In this document: positions 1 through 11,900 of the stretch, piece after piece
How the letters are laid out: every line of letters begins with the position of its first letter
Numbering within the stretch: position 1 is the stretch's first letter
Assembly: GCF_000224145.3 (NCBI RefSeq)
Contig: NC_020167.2
Coordinates: 4,598,991 to 4,662,990, forward strand
Length of the DNA stretch: 64,000 nucleotides
Source: Ciona intestinalis
Taxonomy: Eukaryota; Chordata; Ascidiacea; Phlebobranchia; Cionidae
Direction: 5' to 3'
Program-made: the position numbers and the translations under genes
Notes under the pieces: model-generated
What the model was told of the DNA's origin: nothing
Database searches by the model: none
What the model saw: the letters and a program-made list of their open reading frames with translations, nothing else

Positions 1-2818
1 AATATTACGTGCTGAAGTTGTCCCATCTTTCCCCACCCTAATATATATGTTTGTTTAACAACCCTAATATGTATGCTTGTTTAGTCATGTAAAACTCGTG
101 ATGACGTGTATAATACCTGTGGTCAGCTACAAGAGTTATTTTGCAAATTTTTGGAATAGCCGTTGATCTCTTTGCTCTGTGGTGGCGAGCTTGGTGCCGA
201 ACTGTTTCTAATTCATCTTCAATACCATTCCTGTTATGATCATGCTTGAGCTGAAACATGGAATTAGTTATGTTTTTTTCTGAGCTGTTAAGGCATGACT
301 GTAGAGTAGTAACTTAGTAAGTATAGTTTAACAGTTTTTCTCAGCAATTTTGGTAACCATGCAATAAAATGATTTTACTACATTAACATTTGTTTGACCT
401 TTTTATATCTAACAATCAAAATGCCTTTTTAAACTTTAAATTTTTTTTAAATCTTAACAGTCAAAAATCTTTTAAAATCTCCATAGTAAACAACTACACC
501 TATAAAGGTTAAAAAGCAAGTGTTAAACAACTGCTTAAACAAAAGTTCCAGAATGTACAATACCCTCTACCATAAAAGCCATACGCGAAGACCAAAATAG
601 ACGTTGCAGGAAACTTACTTTTGATTTGTTTCTGAATTCTCTCATTAGCCTATGTGTATCACAGAATCCATCTTCTCCGTGTGGGTCATTCAAACTTTGT
701 AGTTTGACATCAGACCTTCTATAAACAAGCATGTCTGACTTGGTGTCTTCGTTAATGTCATGTGCGTGCATGTGACGCCACATTGGTTCAACAATATAAG
801 TTTCATTGTCTGTATCAATACTCGCTGTCAACCTGCCGTCTTGTAAATGAGCAATGACATGAGACTTTGAATCGCCGAGAACCGTCCCCTAAAGGAAATT
901 GAATTTTAGTTTCTTTGGAGTTCTAAACAAAAATAAGTTAGTTTTAACAGAATTGCTGTAAAAAAAGTAGCAAGTATGGCGAATAATAATTTGTATAAGG
1001 TATGCCACAAAAAAAATATATATAGGCCTATATCTATTTTTTTATAACACTTTTTATCTTCAACTCCATTATGCTGTAAAATGTACCAATTACAATAATC
1101 TGTATAAGGTATGCAACGTTTTGTCCCATCAGTACTATGTACTAATACATGGCTTTTACCCAGAGGCATTTTGCCATCAAAGCAACATAGAACATTAAAT
1201 TTGAGGACCAAACCCGATTGTCTAGCAATTACCCAATCAAAACCAGCAAGGCAGCAACAATTAAATTTCGTTTGAAAGTCATTCAGATTCTGTCACAAAC
1301 ATGAGTTTACAGAATACCTTGAATGTTAAGACATCAAAAAAAGGGTTTAAACAGATCACAGGTGTGACAACATTTTATGGTTTTTTGAATGGTGTGTTTA
1401 CAATTTACTTCATAGGCTTTATCTACCTAGCATAGGGTGAGAGTGAGACGTTAAAGTTTATTTAATAAAGGTGGGAAATGAACTGAAGAGAAAGCACTAA
1501 GATATCAAAAATTTAATACAGGAATTTAAGTGAGTCATCAGAACACACACACTGTCTGGAAATAGCCAACAAACTTTCCAGTTAGCGTGTTATCTTAGTC
1601 TACCCTACTCCGTGACACATGTACAGTAATGATAAAGTGAAGTGTTTAGTTAAAGGCCTAGTGGCCTTGGTCAAAAATAATTACAACTAATAACTAATCA
1701 TAAAACAAACAAAAATGCATTTTTTGTGTTTATAATTGGAATACAAAACAACTACACAAAAACCAAAAAAGTATTTACTGCGTTATATTTAAAACACTAC
1801 TTCCTCTTAAATTAATGCCAAACAAAGTCTCCATGAGGTGCAACATTACCTTTAGCACTTTTGCCTTGTCCACTCTAATTTCCTCTTCTGCATTTTTTCC
1901 ACTAACAAACGCTTTAAATCCCATTGCGAAGACCTCAGGTGACGGAAGTAATGATAATCGGAAAGTTTTGTTGAATGCGTTGAATGAAATCTGGATTGAT
2001 CACATATTTGCATTATATAGTGTCACATGCATACTCGAGATACCGGATAATTCACATTTTACGTTTGAAATGAGAATCACCATTGTTATTCATCATTCGA
2101 ATGTCAACATATCAGCATAGTATAAAGTTTCATTTGAATATTTATTTAAAATAAAAGGCGTATGCAAGTTGCAAAGAGAGTATCACGCTTATTTTGTATC
2201 AATAAAGTGTTAAATTGTACCTGTAAAGAAAACCTGCAAGCAGTATTTCATATTAAACTTGGGACCTAATGTATATGAGCAATGTAAATTAATTTTGCAT
2301 ACTGATTCATGTCGTTGGTTGGTAATAATCAATCCATTGGCAAAAATACCGGTTTAGGACAAAATTTCCTAATTTTACATTTACAGTATTTATTTCAGCT
2401 TTTTTTCAATATAATAGTAGGTGGGGAAAGATGGGACACCGTTAGCACTTAATATCCAAAAATCTTGACCGTGTTTTATACAACCGACAACGATCTATGG
2501 GAGTCGTGAGAATGCGATTTTATAATTTTTTGATTGTTCTTTATTTACTACCATATAGGATGATAAATTAGAATGAAAAGGTGTCCCATCTTCCCACATT
2601 CTACTATATTTTAAAATGACACAAAAGAAATGAATGTAGAATCTCACCAATTGATCCAAAGTTGGAATTTCGTCGTCCATAATACTTCTTTTTATACGGG
2701 AGTGTCTCATATCACGCAGCTTAAGGGTGTGCCACGTGTGAAGTTTTTTATGAAGTGGGTGCTCGGCTATTGAGGTTTCAATTAAAAATAAAAGAAGCTG
2801 CAGAAACCCTAACCTCAT
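1..2818 (-). CDS. ADAM17: ADAM17/TACE-like metalloprotease, 5' part (signal peptide, prodomain, start of catalytic domain)
   Basis: Partial gene: the 3' part lies left of position 1. Coding exons on the minus strand are 2648-2818, 1850-1990, 619-888 and one starting at 250 that runs to about position 90. Its donor could not be fixed. The first three joins are phase 0 with GT-AG borders. Exon 1 starts with a hydrophobic signal peptide (MRLGFLQLLLFLIE...). Exons 2-3 match the ADAM17 prodomain in order, for example GKNAEEEIRV, GDSKSHVIAHLQD and YIVEPMWRH. A Cys in GFCDTH may be the prodomain cysteine. Exon 4 has a furin-type site (HRAKRS) followed by CKITLVADHRYY, the conserved start of the ADAM17 protease domain. 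The zinc-binding HExxH motif would be outside the window. In animals this membrane protease sheds cell-surface ligands and receptors. ADAM10 is a less likely alternative. Confidence 0.88.
2415..2608. mobile_element. MITE, ~195 bp, near full length
   Basis: Member of the window's most recognisable MITE family. Termini read TAGTAGGTGGGGAAAGATGG and, inverted, CCCATCTTCCCACATTCTA. The outermost bases are TA, suggesting a TA target duplication as in Tc1/mariner-type MITEs. It lies upstream of ADAM17 exon 2. Confidence 0.8.
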
Positions 2819-2954
2819 ACTGCAAAATAAGAGCCTAAAAACTAAAAAATATTATGTTACATCTCATTGTCACCATAAAGTATATTATATACCAAATGGG
2901 TAAAAACTGTAATATTACATCGTCTTGAAAATTTGTTGTCCAAATAAAATTAGG

Positions 2955-2996
<42 letters not shown>

Positions 2997-3739
2997 ATTA
3001 ATATATATATTATAATAGATAAAGTTAAGTTTAAAAAGGTAAATTTTAATTCACTTTTTAGATTTAAAATACTTTTAAATATTTTTACATTTGAAAACTG
3101 TGTTTTCTCTTTCAATGTACAACACATAAAGATGGTTAATCTAAAATCTACACACGGGGTCAAAGTCAAGTAGTTAGTATTGGTAGAAGTACTGATTGCA
3201 CTTAACCGAAAAACTAGAACCCAGAATAAAATGGAAACCACAAGACGGGATAATGTAAAATGTTATAACACAAAAAGGCAGCAAAATATTGAACTTTTAA
3301 AACAATAAAAGCACTTTGTCAGCAAAATAACAATATATAAATATATATATATTTAAGTTACTATTAGGTTTCAGATAGTACTAAAGTACTATATGTAACA
3401 TGTCTGATATAAAATTAAAGTTCCCTTTTCTCCCTCAGTTAAGTGCTTTATTTACTTCCTACAGCAATATTCTTTTCTGATGGAAATTACACCACATGCA
3501 TTATACAACACACTAACAAAATAAACTGCTGAGATCCACATCAATAAAAAATAAAACAATGAATACATAATATATATAGAACTTATTTACCTATACATTA
3601 AAGAATAAAATTTTCGCAATACATTCTTGCTGAAATAATGAAGTGGTACGATAAAACAATAAACAAAACAACCAATAATAGAATTACCTATTAAAAATAT
3701 ACAATTGTTTGTGTTACAATTGTCACAAAAAAACCTTCG
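2819..3739. other. Intergenic: ADAM17 upstream / FICD downstream, with a TA microsatellite
   Basis: No gene seen. A (TA)n tract lies at about 2957-3013. The open frames across it (poly Ile-Tyr) are products of the microsatellite. The rest is AT-rich, and FICD's 3' UTR must lie in its right part because FICD's stop codon is at 3740. Confidence 0.7.
2957..3013. repeat. TA dinucleotide microsatellite
   Basis: Nearly uninterrupted alternating A/T followed by an AT-only tail with TTATTA interruptions. Confidence 0.9.
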
Positions 3740-5212
3740 TCACGTAACATTATCATTAGGATTAGGAATATAGTGTGAATAATGTTCACCAGATGTGGAA
3801 TCAGGACCAGAAGTGTCTAAAAATGGCAGCTCAGCAGCAAAGAGGTAATCTTCAAGTGTTTTTGAGGTGCATCGAGCTATAAAACGTACAAAGGGTCTGA
3901 TATCTCCTTCATTTGCGGCAATGAGTGTCTCGTAATACTCCCACCGATCTTTTACTTCTACAGACACTGGCGGAAATCCATTTTTCATTAGAATAAAGTT
4001 CATAAGTAGACGGGCTGTGCGACCATTGCCGTCTACAAAGGGATGAATGTAGACCAATTTATAATGAGTAATGGCAGCAAACTCTACCGGGTGAAGGTGT
4101 AAAACTTCTTCGGAGTTCAACCACTCTTCAAATTGCTGCATGAACAAATCAACATCCCCTGGGTGGGGTGGTATGTGTCGGCCAACAAAAACCTGGTTTG
4201 TTCGAAATTCTCCTGCTTCAAAAGGGTCCACATAGCCAAGTACACGCTTGTGGATGCTTTTTATATCATGCACTGTTATATTGCCTATCTTCATAAGCAA
4301 GGTGTTGTTCATATATTTCAGAGCCTCTGCAATACCAATTACCTCATTATGCTCCACAATGCTCTTACCGGATACTGCAATTTTTAGGTCGATAATCTTT
4401 CGTATCTCGTCCACTGTCATTGTGTTGCCTTCTAGGGCAACGGTGTGATAAATATGCTGGTAATAAAACTCTTTCATGGCACTTCGCAATGTGGGATGAT
4501 GTGCAGAGTATTTATACAGCTCCCGTTTTTGTTTGTCAATTTCAGCGAACACGGTTTTATCAAGTTCAGCCACAAGAGGAGCAGTTCGTCTTCTATTAAT
4601 TACAGCAGTTGTGAAAGCAGGATCACACGAAAGAGCACGCTGATACAATAAATCAGCTTGTATTACGTTTTCTCTTTCAAGAAATTCACCAAATTCATTA
4701 AGCGCTTCAGTAAATTGAGGGCTAAGTGCCAAAGCGTGTTTAAAGAGCTTATAAGCGAGTTTTCTGTTGCCTTTTTCAGCCACTACAATAGCTTTCCGCA
4801 TGCATGCCCTTGCTTCATCAATGTATATATCAGGCTCTTCTGCAGTTTCGGCAGCAACTGTAGTCGCAAGATCAGTGCTCAAAGGGTTAATGCTCATATC
4901 TGGTGATATTAATATCCCAAAATTCTGTGTTGGTGTATGTAGTGCATGATTGGCTGCTTGCCGTTTTTCGATTTTGTTAAAAAGCTCAGTGAATTGCCCA
5001 TGAAGTTTTTCTATTTTCAGTTCCCTTCTTTGTAGAGTGCTTTGATTGGATTTTGTGTTATTGAAGTAAAAAGATATTACTGTGTCATAGCATCCCGTTG
5101 ATAATAATACGGCAATGATTATAGAAATCACAAGCATAAGTGCTGAACAACGAGGAATATAATTCATAATAGTCAATTTTCCACCTGCTTGAACAGTAGT
5201 GAGACTGGACAT
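3740..5212 (-). CDS. FICD: FICD, Fic-domain protein adenylyltransferase (BiP AMPylase)
   Basis: One uninterrupted 490-codon frame (human FICD 458). Residues 22-40 form one membrane segment, giving the type II topology of the ER-resident family. Two TPR-like helical repeats lie at about 130-200. The inhibitory helix motif TVALEG (257-262, Glu261) precedes the Fic core HPFVDGNGRTAR (390-401), with catalytic His390 and the Asp394/Asn396/Arg398 phosphate-binding residues all present. An active, Glu-regulated enzyme is therefore expected. The known role is to add AMP to, and remove it from, the ER chaperone BiP (HSPA5) according to unfolded-protein load. The start at 5212 is the first in-frame ATG; a second Met at residue 16 would also keep the membrane segment. 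The gene is intronless here and is divergent to NFXL1. Confidence 0.95.
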   Translation of the reverse strand: MSSLTTVQAGGKLTIMNYIPRCSALMLVISIIIAVLLSTGCYDTVISFYFNNTKSNQSTLQRRELKIEKLHGQFTELFNKIEKRQAANHALHTPTQNFGILISPDMSINPLSTDLATTVAAETAEEPDIYIDEARACMRKAIVVAEKGNRKLAYKLFKHALALSPQFTEALNEFGEFLERENVIQADLLYQRALSCDPAFTTAVINRRRTAPLVAELDKTVFAEIDKQKRELYKYSAHHPTLRSAMKEFYYQHIYHTVALEGNTMTVDEIRKIIDLKIAVSGKSIVEHNEVIGIAEALKYMNNTLLMKIGNITVHDIKSIHKRVLGYVDPFEAGEFRTNQVFVGRHIPPHPGDVDLFMQQFEEWLNSEEVLHLHPVEFAAITHYKLVYIHPFVDGNGRTARLLMNFILMKNGFPPVSVEVKDRWEYYETLIAANEGDIRPFVRFIARCTSKTLEDYLFAAELPFLDTSGPDSTSGEHYSHYIPNPNDNVT

Positions 5213-5912
5213 AGCTAACTATAATCAGTCACAGCATGTTCTTTATATCAAAAGTTTTGTTAATGAACTAGTTCAAATTATTGCTGTAAAATATGAAAAC
5301 AAATAAAAATTGTTTATATTCCCTTATTACAATATAACGGTACTGTTACGATAATATAGTTTATTAGATATTTAGATATATAGGCGAAATTACAAAAATA
5401 CGTATTAATTGAATAAAATATGACTGCCTAAACGAATATTACAATATCACCCTAAACTAAACATTGACTTTATTACATATGATTAAACGTTATATTACAA
5501 CATTCACTATTCCATATCGTGTAATATGTCTACTCACTATAAACACGCAGTCATCACTCGTTGTCTTATTAATCATGACATCATAAAACCTGTGAGAAGT
5601 GTTCACCTGTCAACAGTTTTAACCTTAATCCTTTGCCGGGTCCTAATTTCGTTTGACCTTCCGTATATACTCTTTATATCTTTACGTAACAACTGAATGT
5701 GTAGACTGAAGTTTCGAAGCATTGAGCAGACATTGGCGAGAGAAGGAAAGAAAAAAGGAGGTTGGGGTTTTGAGAGAAGAGAATCTTCGGCCGTAGTGAA
5801 GTTAACGTGTATATACCTTATCACTGAAGCGTTTCTGATCACGTTGTGACATTGAAGATGTTATTATGATAGCTTGGTTCACTACTGGTTGCAAATCAGC
5901 GGTTCTTGTAAA
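5213..5912. promoter_or_regulatory. Shared head-to-head promoter interval, FICD (-) and NFXL1 (+)
   Basis: About 700 bp separate the two start codons, so both promoters and 5' UTRs must lie here. No TATA box placed near either start was found. The right end (about 5620-5900) is less AT-rich and likely holds the NFXL1 leader. A bidirectional promoter is inferred only from the geometry. Confidence 0.5.
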
Positions 5913-8900
5913 ATGGACCATGGCAGAGCACGAAAGAGTGCGGGTAGAGGAAGAGGGTTTGGATGGGAGAGTGAGAACTCGCGGAAACACCTTCGCGATT
6001 ACAGCAGAGCTTCGAAAAACACAGCAAACGTAACAAGTAAATACGTAATTCTTATAATATGGGACCTGTATATAGTTAAATAATAAAGTAGGGTGGGAAA
6101 CGACGGGACAACTTAAACATTTAACCACAGTCTATGGAAGTCGTGAGAATACAGTTGTAATACTTTAAATGTTCTTTATTTATTTACTACCTAATGGGAC
6201 AAGAAAATAGAATAAAATGGTATCCCATCTTCCCCCACCCTACTCTACATAAACTGTTAATAACTTGTATGCTTAATCTTTTGCTTTGGACGATATGATT
6301 CACAGCCTACTAGAGATATCCCTAGTAGACTGTGTGTGACCCCTTCTACTTTTCAACAGCACAGCAACAGACAAACAAACTTGCATCAGCGGAACAAAGA
6401 TTTCAAGAAACATCCAAACACTTTGCGAAGGTGTGAATATTACGTGTAATTTCAATCTTGATCCTTTTCCAGTCTCTACATTACTGAAAATAACAGCATG
6501 AATATGCATTTACCCTGTAGGCACGCACTCTTTATATATATATAGCCTATTATACAAATAAACTTACAGCAATAATAGATTTCAAGTGGTTATAAGAAAA
6601 ACATGTTTCAATTGTTCTAAAGGATGCCGCTCACCTACTTAAACAATATAAAGAAGAATCTTCGTCTGAAGAAGATGACCTTGATGATGATGGAATACTT
6701 TCCAAGCTCACACAATCCTATAAAGGTTTGTTTTAGGTTTATACGCCCAATAGCGTGGCACAAACTTATCTACATTTTAGTTATAGTAAAGTCAATAGGG
6801 CTTTCACTATGTTGGCATACTCACAGGTCACAGCATAGCTACCTCACCCTGAGTAAAAAAGGATTTGCCTCCCAACTCTGACCTAAGTCTCAGGTTCAGG
6901 TCCCTTGTCGTGCTGCTGTAGGACATCACCCACATAGAATAGAATGCTAGTTTATCTTAGGTTTATTTGTTTAAGGTTTGATTTCAATTTGTTTTCATTT
7001 TAAGGTTTTGAGTTAAGCAATGGTGACAAGCTGGAAAACTTGGGTTTGACTACACAATATTTAACGGAATGTTGTCAATCTGGTGCTATAACCTGCCTTG
7101 TGTGCATTTCCAGTGTTAAGAGACATGAGCAGGTAACTTTAAAACAAGCTGCATTAAATGAGTAAATGTAATGGCCTAACTGAATGAATGAATGAACGTA
7201 ATTTCACTTTATTCTCGCGTGGACGGTAAACGACAGTCGTTATAACTTGGGTATTCATTGACCTCAACATGGTGCGAGCCTACAAGTTACCAAGTATGTT
7301 GCAACTCAACCTAAATCTCTTTTCTCATAGAGTCCCACACTGTAAGACCTTATTCATAAAAAAATTCAATTTACCAAAGATATTCCAATTTTTATCAAAG
7401 TGTTTTATGGTTGTTCTCACTGCGTAAATTCTATTTAAACTGGTCGATTATTGGCAGATTTGGAGCTGTGAGAAGTGTTTTGCGATTTTCCATCTTCCCT
7501 GTATAAAGCAATGGGTATTGGAAGGGGTGGCACAAACTACATTATTGTCAGCTGAACATTTCCCAAAAAGAGACATTCCTTGGTACTGCCCAAAATGCAG
7601 GTAGACTTTTTTTTGCATTTTTTAAAGTAAATAGTACATAATATATATATATTATCATTTCATATATATTTTTATACGATAGTTGTATAAAACTCTTTTG
7701 CTAGAAAACCTGCTGAGCACTTTTTTACTCCACCTTTATACATTAATAGAAATGAATATTCACGATCAAAATGCCCAGAAAACTATTACTGCTTCTGTGG
7801 GGCAGTAATGGATCCGGTACCTGACCCATGGAATTTACCCCATTCGTGCGGTGAACAGTGCAATCACTTGCTCTCTCAACCACCGTGTGGCCATAAATGT
7901 CTTTTACTTTGCCATCCAGGTTTGTTGCCCAGATTCTCCTTTATTTTAAAATTCAATAAATTTTAAATTCAAAATTGTTTGGGGATATAAAAATAATCAG
8001 TTGTTACATCAAAAAATCACTTACTATAGCATGCGTATTATTTACAACTAAGGGATATAAGTTTTCAAGAGTTGGCTTGCGCCTTGCAGCAGAGCCATAC
8101 GAATCATTTGCTATGACTTGACTATGAAGTAGCAGTTACAAACTGGAATACGCTAGCAGCAAAGCAAACAATTATGTACGTAAACCTATTACATTTTAAT
8201 CACAGCAGTCGACGTTTTTATTTTACTTACCATATTAAATGCGAGGGCCGAACAAAAAATAGTTTGCGAACCATGGTTGAACACAGTGTTTCTCAACCTT
8301 TTTAGCTTGCGGACCGGTGGTTGAGAACCACTGGTTTAACATATATACCTATATCTATAACAGCTTACCATTATGTACATAGGTCCATGCCCACCTTGTC
8401 CCCAAACTGTGAAAGTTGGTTGTTATTGTGGTCGAAAAATACCAATCACACGGAGATGCGGTAAAGCCGGTTGGTCCTGTGGAGAAAAATGCAATAAACT
8501 ACTTTCTTGTAAAAGACACAGATGCTTGGTAAAACTTTTAAACCATTGAATAAATGTAACTCATATCATATTTATTTATTATTTATATTGCTCATATGAT
8601 AGAGCAACGACATTTGTTATAAAATGCCGTTTATGAGTTAAGATATGTAACACTGTCAGTGATTTTTTTATATTTTTATTTTTTTATTGTATGTCTAACA
8701 ATTTAGACACAGCCGCAAGAGAATCCTAGATTGGAGAATTGGCTGTTAAGTTTTTTTCTAATATCCTGTGCCTGAGTAGCAAACACTTAACCACTGTGCC
8801 AGTTTCAATCAGTGTATATATTAAAATAGATCTGAAGACTAACTTGTGTTTAAGCCAATTCTGTAAAACACGCAATAATTATTGTCTAGCTTCTGTAAAG

Positions 8901-11900
8901 TTTTCCTAGCTTTTAAAGTAACTAAAAGCAAGCACCTCCCAGCACTAGAATTCTGTGACTCATCTTTATTAATTTTTCCCCACATACCTTTAACTGTTGT
9001 AATTAAACTGTTATCGGCAGCGTACATGCCACAGTGGAGAATGCGACACATGTGGTCAAATAAGTGAAAAATCATGCATTTGTGGGAAGAAAAGTGGAAT
9101 GAAACCTTGTGCTGAACCTTTGTGGAGTTGTGGGGAAGTTTGTGGAAAACAATTAGCATGTGGATTCCATCACTGTGAGAAGGTAGATAGCTGACTTTAT
9201 GTATGTTATTGTGCTTAAAATTGTTGTTTTTCAATTGAAAAAAAATCTAACATTGATAAAACAACAGTTTGCTTATGGCCTCTAAAAATACTGATTTTAA
9301 AATTAATTTGTATCTCCCCCTGACCTTAATGTGTATTTAAGTTTCTTTTTGTCCATATAATTCATTCAGTATGTTTTTGTGGCGAAATTGTTTTTTTTTA
9401 ATGGAAAATGACATTTTGCTCTTAGCCTGTGAAAATATACTGTACATTAGAATTAAGTTGAATGTCCCCTTGATCTCCATGCAATTTTGAGTTTCTCTTT
9501 GTTTTTATAATACATCCGGTTGTAGGTGTGCCATAAAGATGGCGAATGCGGTGATTGTCCACGTGCTGGGGTGCGAACTTGTCCCTGTGGTAAGAAGAAG
9601 CTACAAGGAATGGCATGTACAGATGATGTTATTTTGTGTGAAGACACATGTGGAAAAAATCTCAGTTGTTTTGGAAATCACAAATGCCCAAGAAGATGCC
9701 ATTTTGGAGAATGTGGATCGGTAGGACTATTTTTCATGGCTAAATTATTAGACATAACATTGCCTACTAAGACCTGTGTAAAGTACCCTTGATTTAGATA
9801 GTTTATTTACTTTGATAGAGCAACACTTCTAAATCATTTACACATATATTTTTATATGTGGGCAAGGGCCCGCAGTGTGGCATGCAATGGGTCCTAGGAT
9901 TTATACCAGTATATTTCAATTATCCCAAATTCCATGATTTAAAGCTGTTTATATTAATAGTGTCCCCTTATGGCTCACAAACCTTGCCGTTGTGGCAAAC
10001 GAGAAAAAGAGGTAGCATGTCAGAAGGAATACACTTGTGAAACGAGATGTCAGAAAATGCGAGCTTGTGGAAAGCATCAGTGCAGAAGAAAGGTAGGAAC
10101 ATCCTGTTAATGCATATAATGATAATAACTTGCATGGCTTTCAAATTCAGTGTTGTATTGGCGATTGTCCCAGCTGCGAACAAGTGTGTGGAAAAAGTCT
10201 ACAATGCAAGAAACACAAGTGTCAGATGTATTGCCACACAGGTATATATAGATCATGTTCTAAGATAGATCTTTATGCACTGTTAACCTGATTTTTGTCA
10301 AGTATTCCTTATTTAGCTGTATTCTCACCAAAAACATAATATATCAAAACACATTTATGTAATTACATTAGTGGGTATTGCAATTCAAAAAAGTTGGCAA
10401 ACCAAATATAAATTTTATATTTGCAATCCCAGGTCCATGTTACCCATGCCCCCTTACTTCTAAGGTAACATGTAGATGCAAATCAACAGCTATTACTGTA
10501 GTTTGTGGGAAAGAAAAGACCACTAGACCTCCAAGGTAAATATAAAATCCATTGATATGTTTCTACATTTACCTCTTTATGTAAACTTGAACAAATGCAA
10601 AAATTTATCCTCTCGTGGCGAGCAACGACAGTCCTCTTTGTAAAACATATGCCACCAGTGATTTTTGTCTTTGCGTGCTTTATGATATTTTTTCTTTTTA
10701 ATTGTTTTAATAGTCATCAATAAATTCGATATAGCTATCAATGCCACAATTGTACTGGCTAACACAACCAAACTAAAACACAAATGCCCACAACCCATAC
10801 ACACTATAAACAAGAAATACTGAATTTTTGTTACCGTTTAATAATATTTTTCCCATGGAACCTTATTTCGAAAAATATGCAAAAACCATTCAAAGGTAAA
10901 AATAATAAAAAAAGATATTTAAAAAATATATCAATAAAATGTTGTTTTTGCTAGATGTCGAAAAAAATGTGTCATTCCACCAGATTGCCACCACCACAGC
11001 AGGCTACCGCATACGTGCCATTTTGGTGACTGCCCAAGATGCAAACAGGTTCTTCGTATATTTATCTGCAAGCAATACTGTTTTTAAGATAATTTATTTA
11101 AAAAGTATGTTAGTTTATCACTGCTTATATTTTCTAAAATAAGAGAATTAATATTAAATGCAATTATTTTCAGATCTGTAAGCAGCAATTGGAATGTGGT
11201 CACATCTGCCCTGGTGTTTGTCACGATAAAGTTGTTGTCAAAAATGAGGTACACATTTTTAAAGAAACCAATTTTACTTACTGCATTGGAGTGCAATTGT
11301 AGTCTAAGTAAAATTGTTCACCAGATCAAAGCTGCAGCACCATGGGAGCAGCCACAAAGAGAATATATCATCAAAAAACTCCCGTGCCCTCCCTGCCTTG
11401 AACCTATGTCTGCAATATGCCAGGGTGGCCACGAAACTTCCCAGTTTCCTTGTCATGAATTAAAGGCTTACAGCTGTGGTCGATTGTGTGGCAGGAAACT
11501 TGCTTGTGGAAATCACACTTGTGCTCTACAGTGCCACGTTGTGGAAGATGCACCAGACACAGAAAAGGTGAGATTTTTCCCACAAGTATACCTTGACGTT
11601 CTTTTCTATTTTAAATTATTATATTTACCACAGGTGTGTAAAAATTTCATAGATTTATAAAAGTTTTATATTTAAAATACAAAATTTATAAATAAAGTAC
11701 GAAAGGATTTTATTAAGTTTTTTTAAAACTGGTCAGTGGTCGTGCAATATTCAATATCTCTATTAGCATGTCAGAGATTTTTTCAATGCTGTTTATGCAA
11801 TAAAAACCTGTGCGCTACATTTTCCTCTTACTTATAAAGGTGAAGATGAAATTCATCATTTGTTTTGTTCATACAGGCTGGCACCAACTGTGCTGCTTGC

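Noticed and set aside
906..1211. 101-codon minus-strand frame between ADAM17 exons 2 and 3
   Set aside because: Exons 1850-1990 and 619-888 join directly in phase 0 and match contiguous ADAM17 prodomain sequence, so this frame is intronic.
2915..3241. Open frames with poly Ile-Tyr on both strands
   Set aside because: Produced by the TA microsatellite; no similarity, no splice context.
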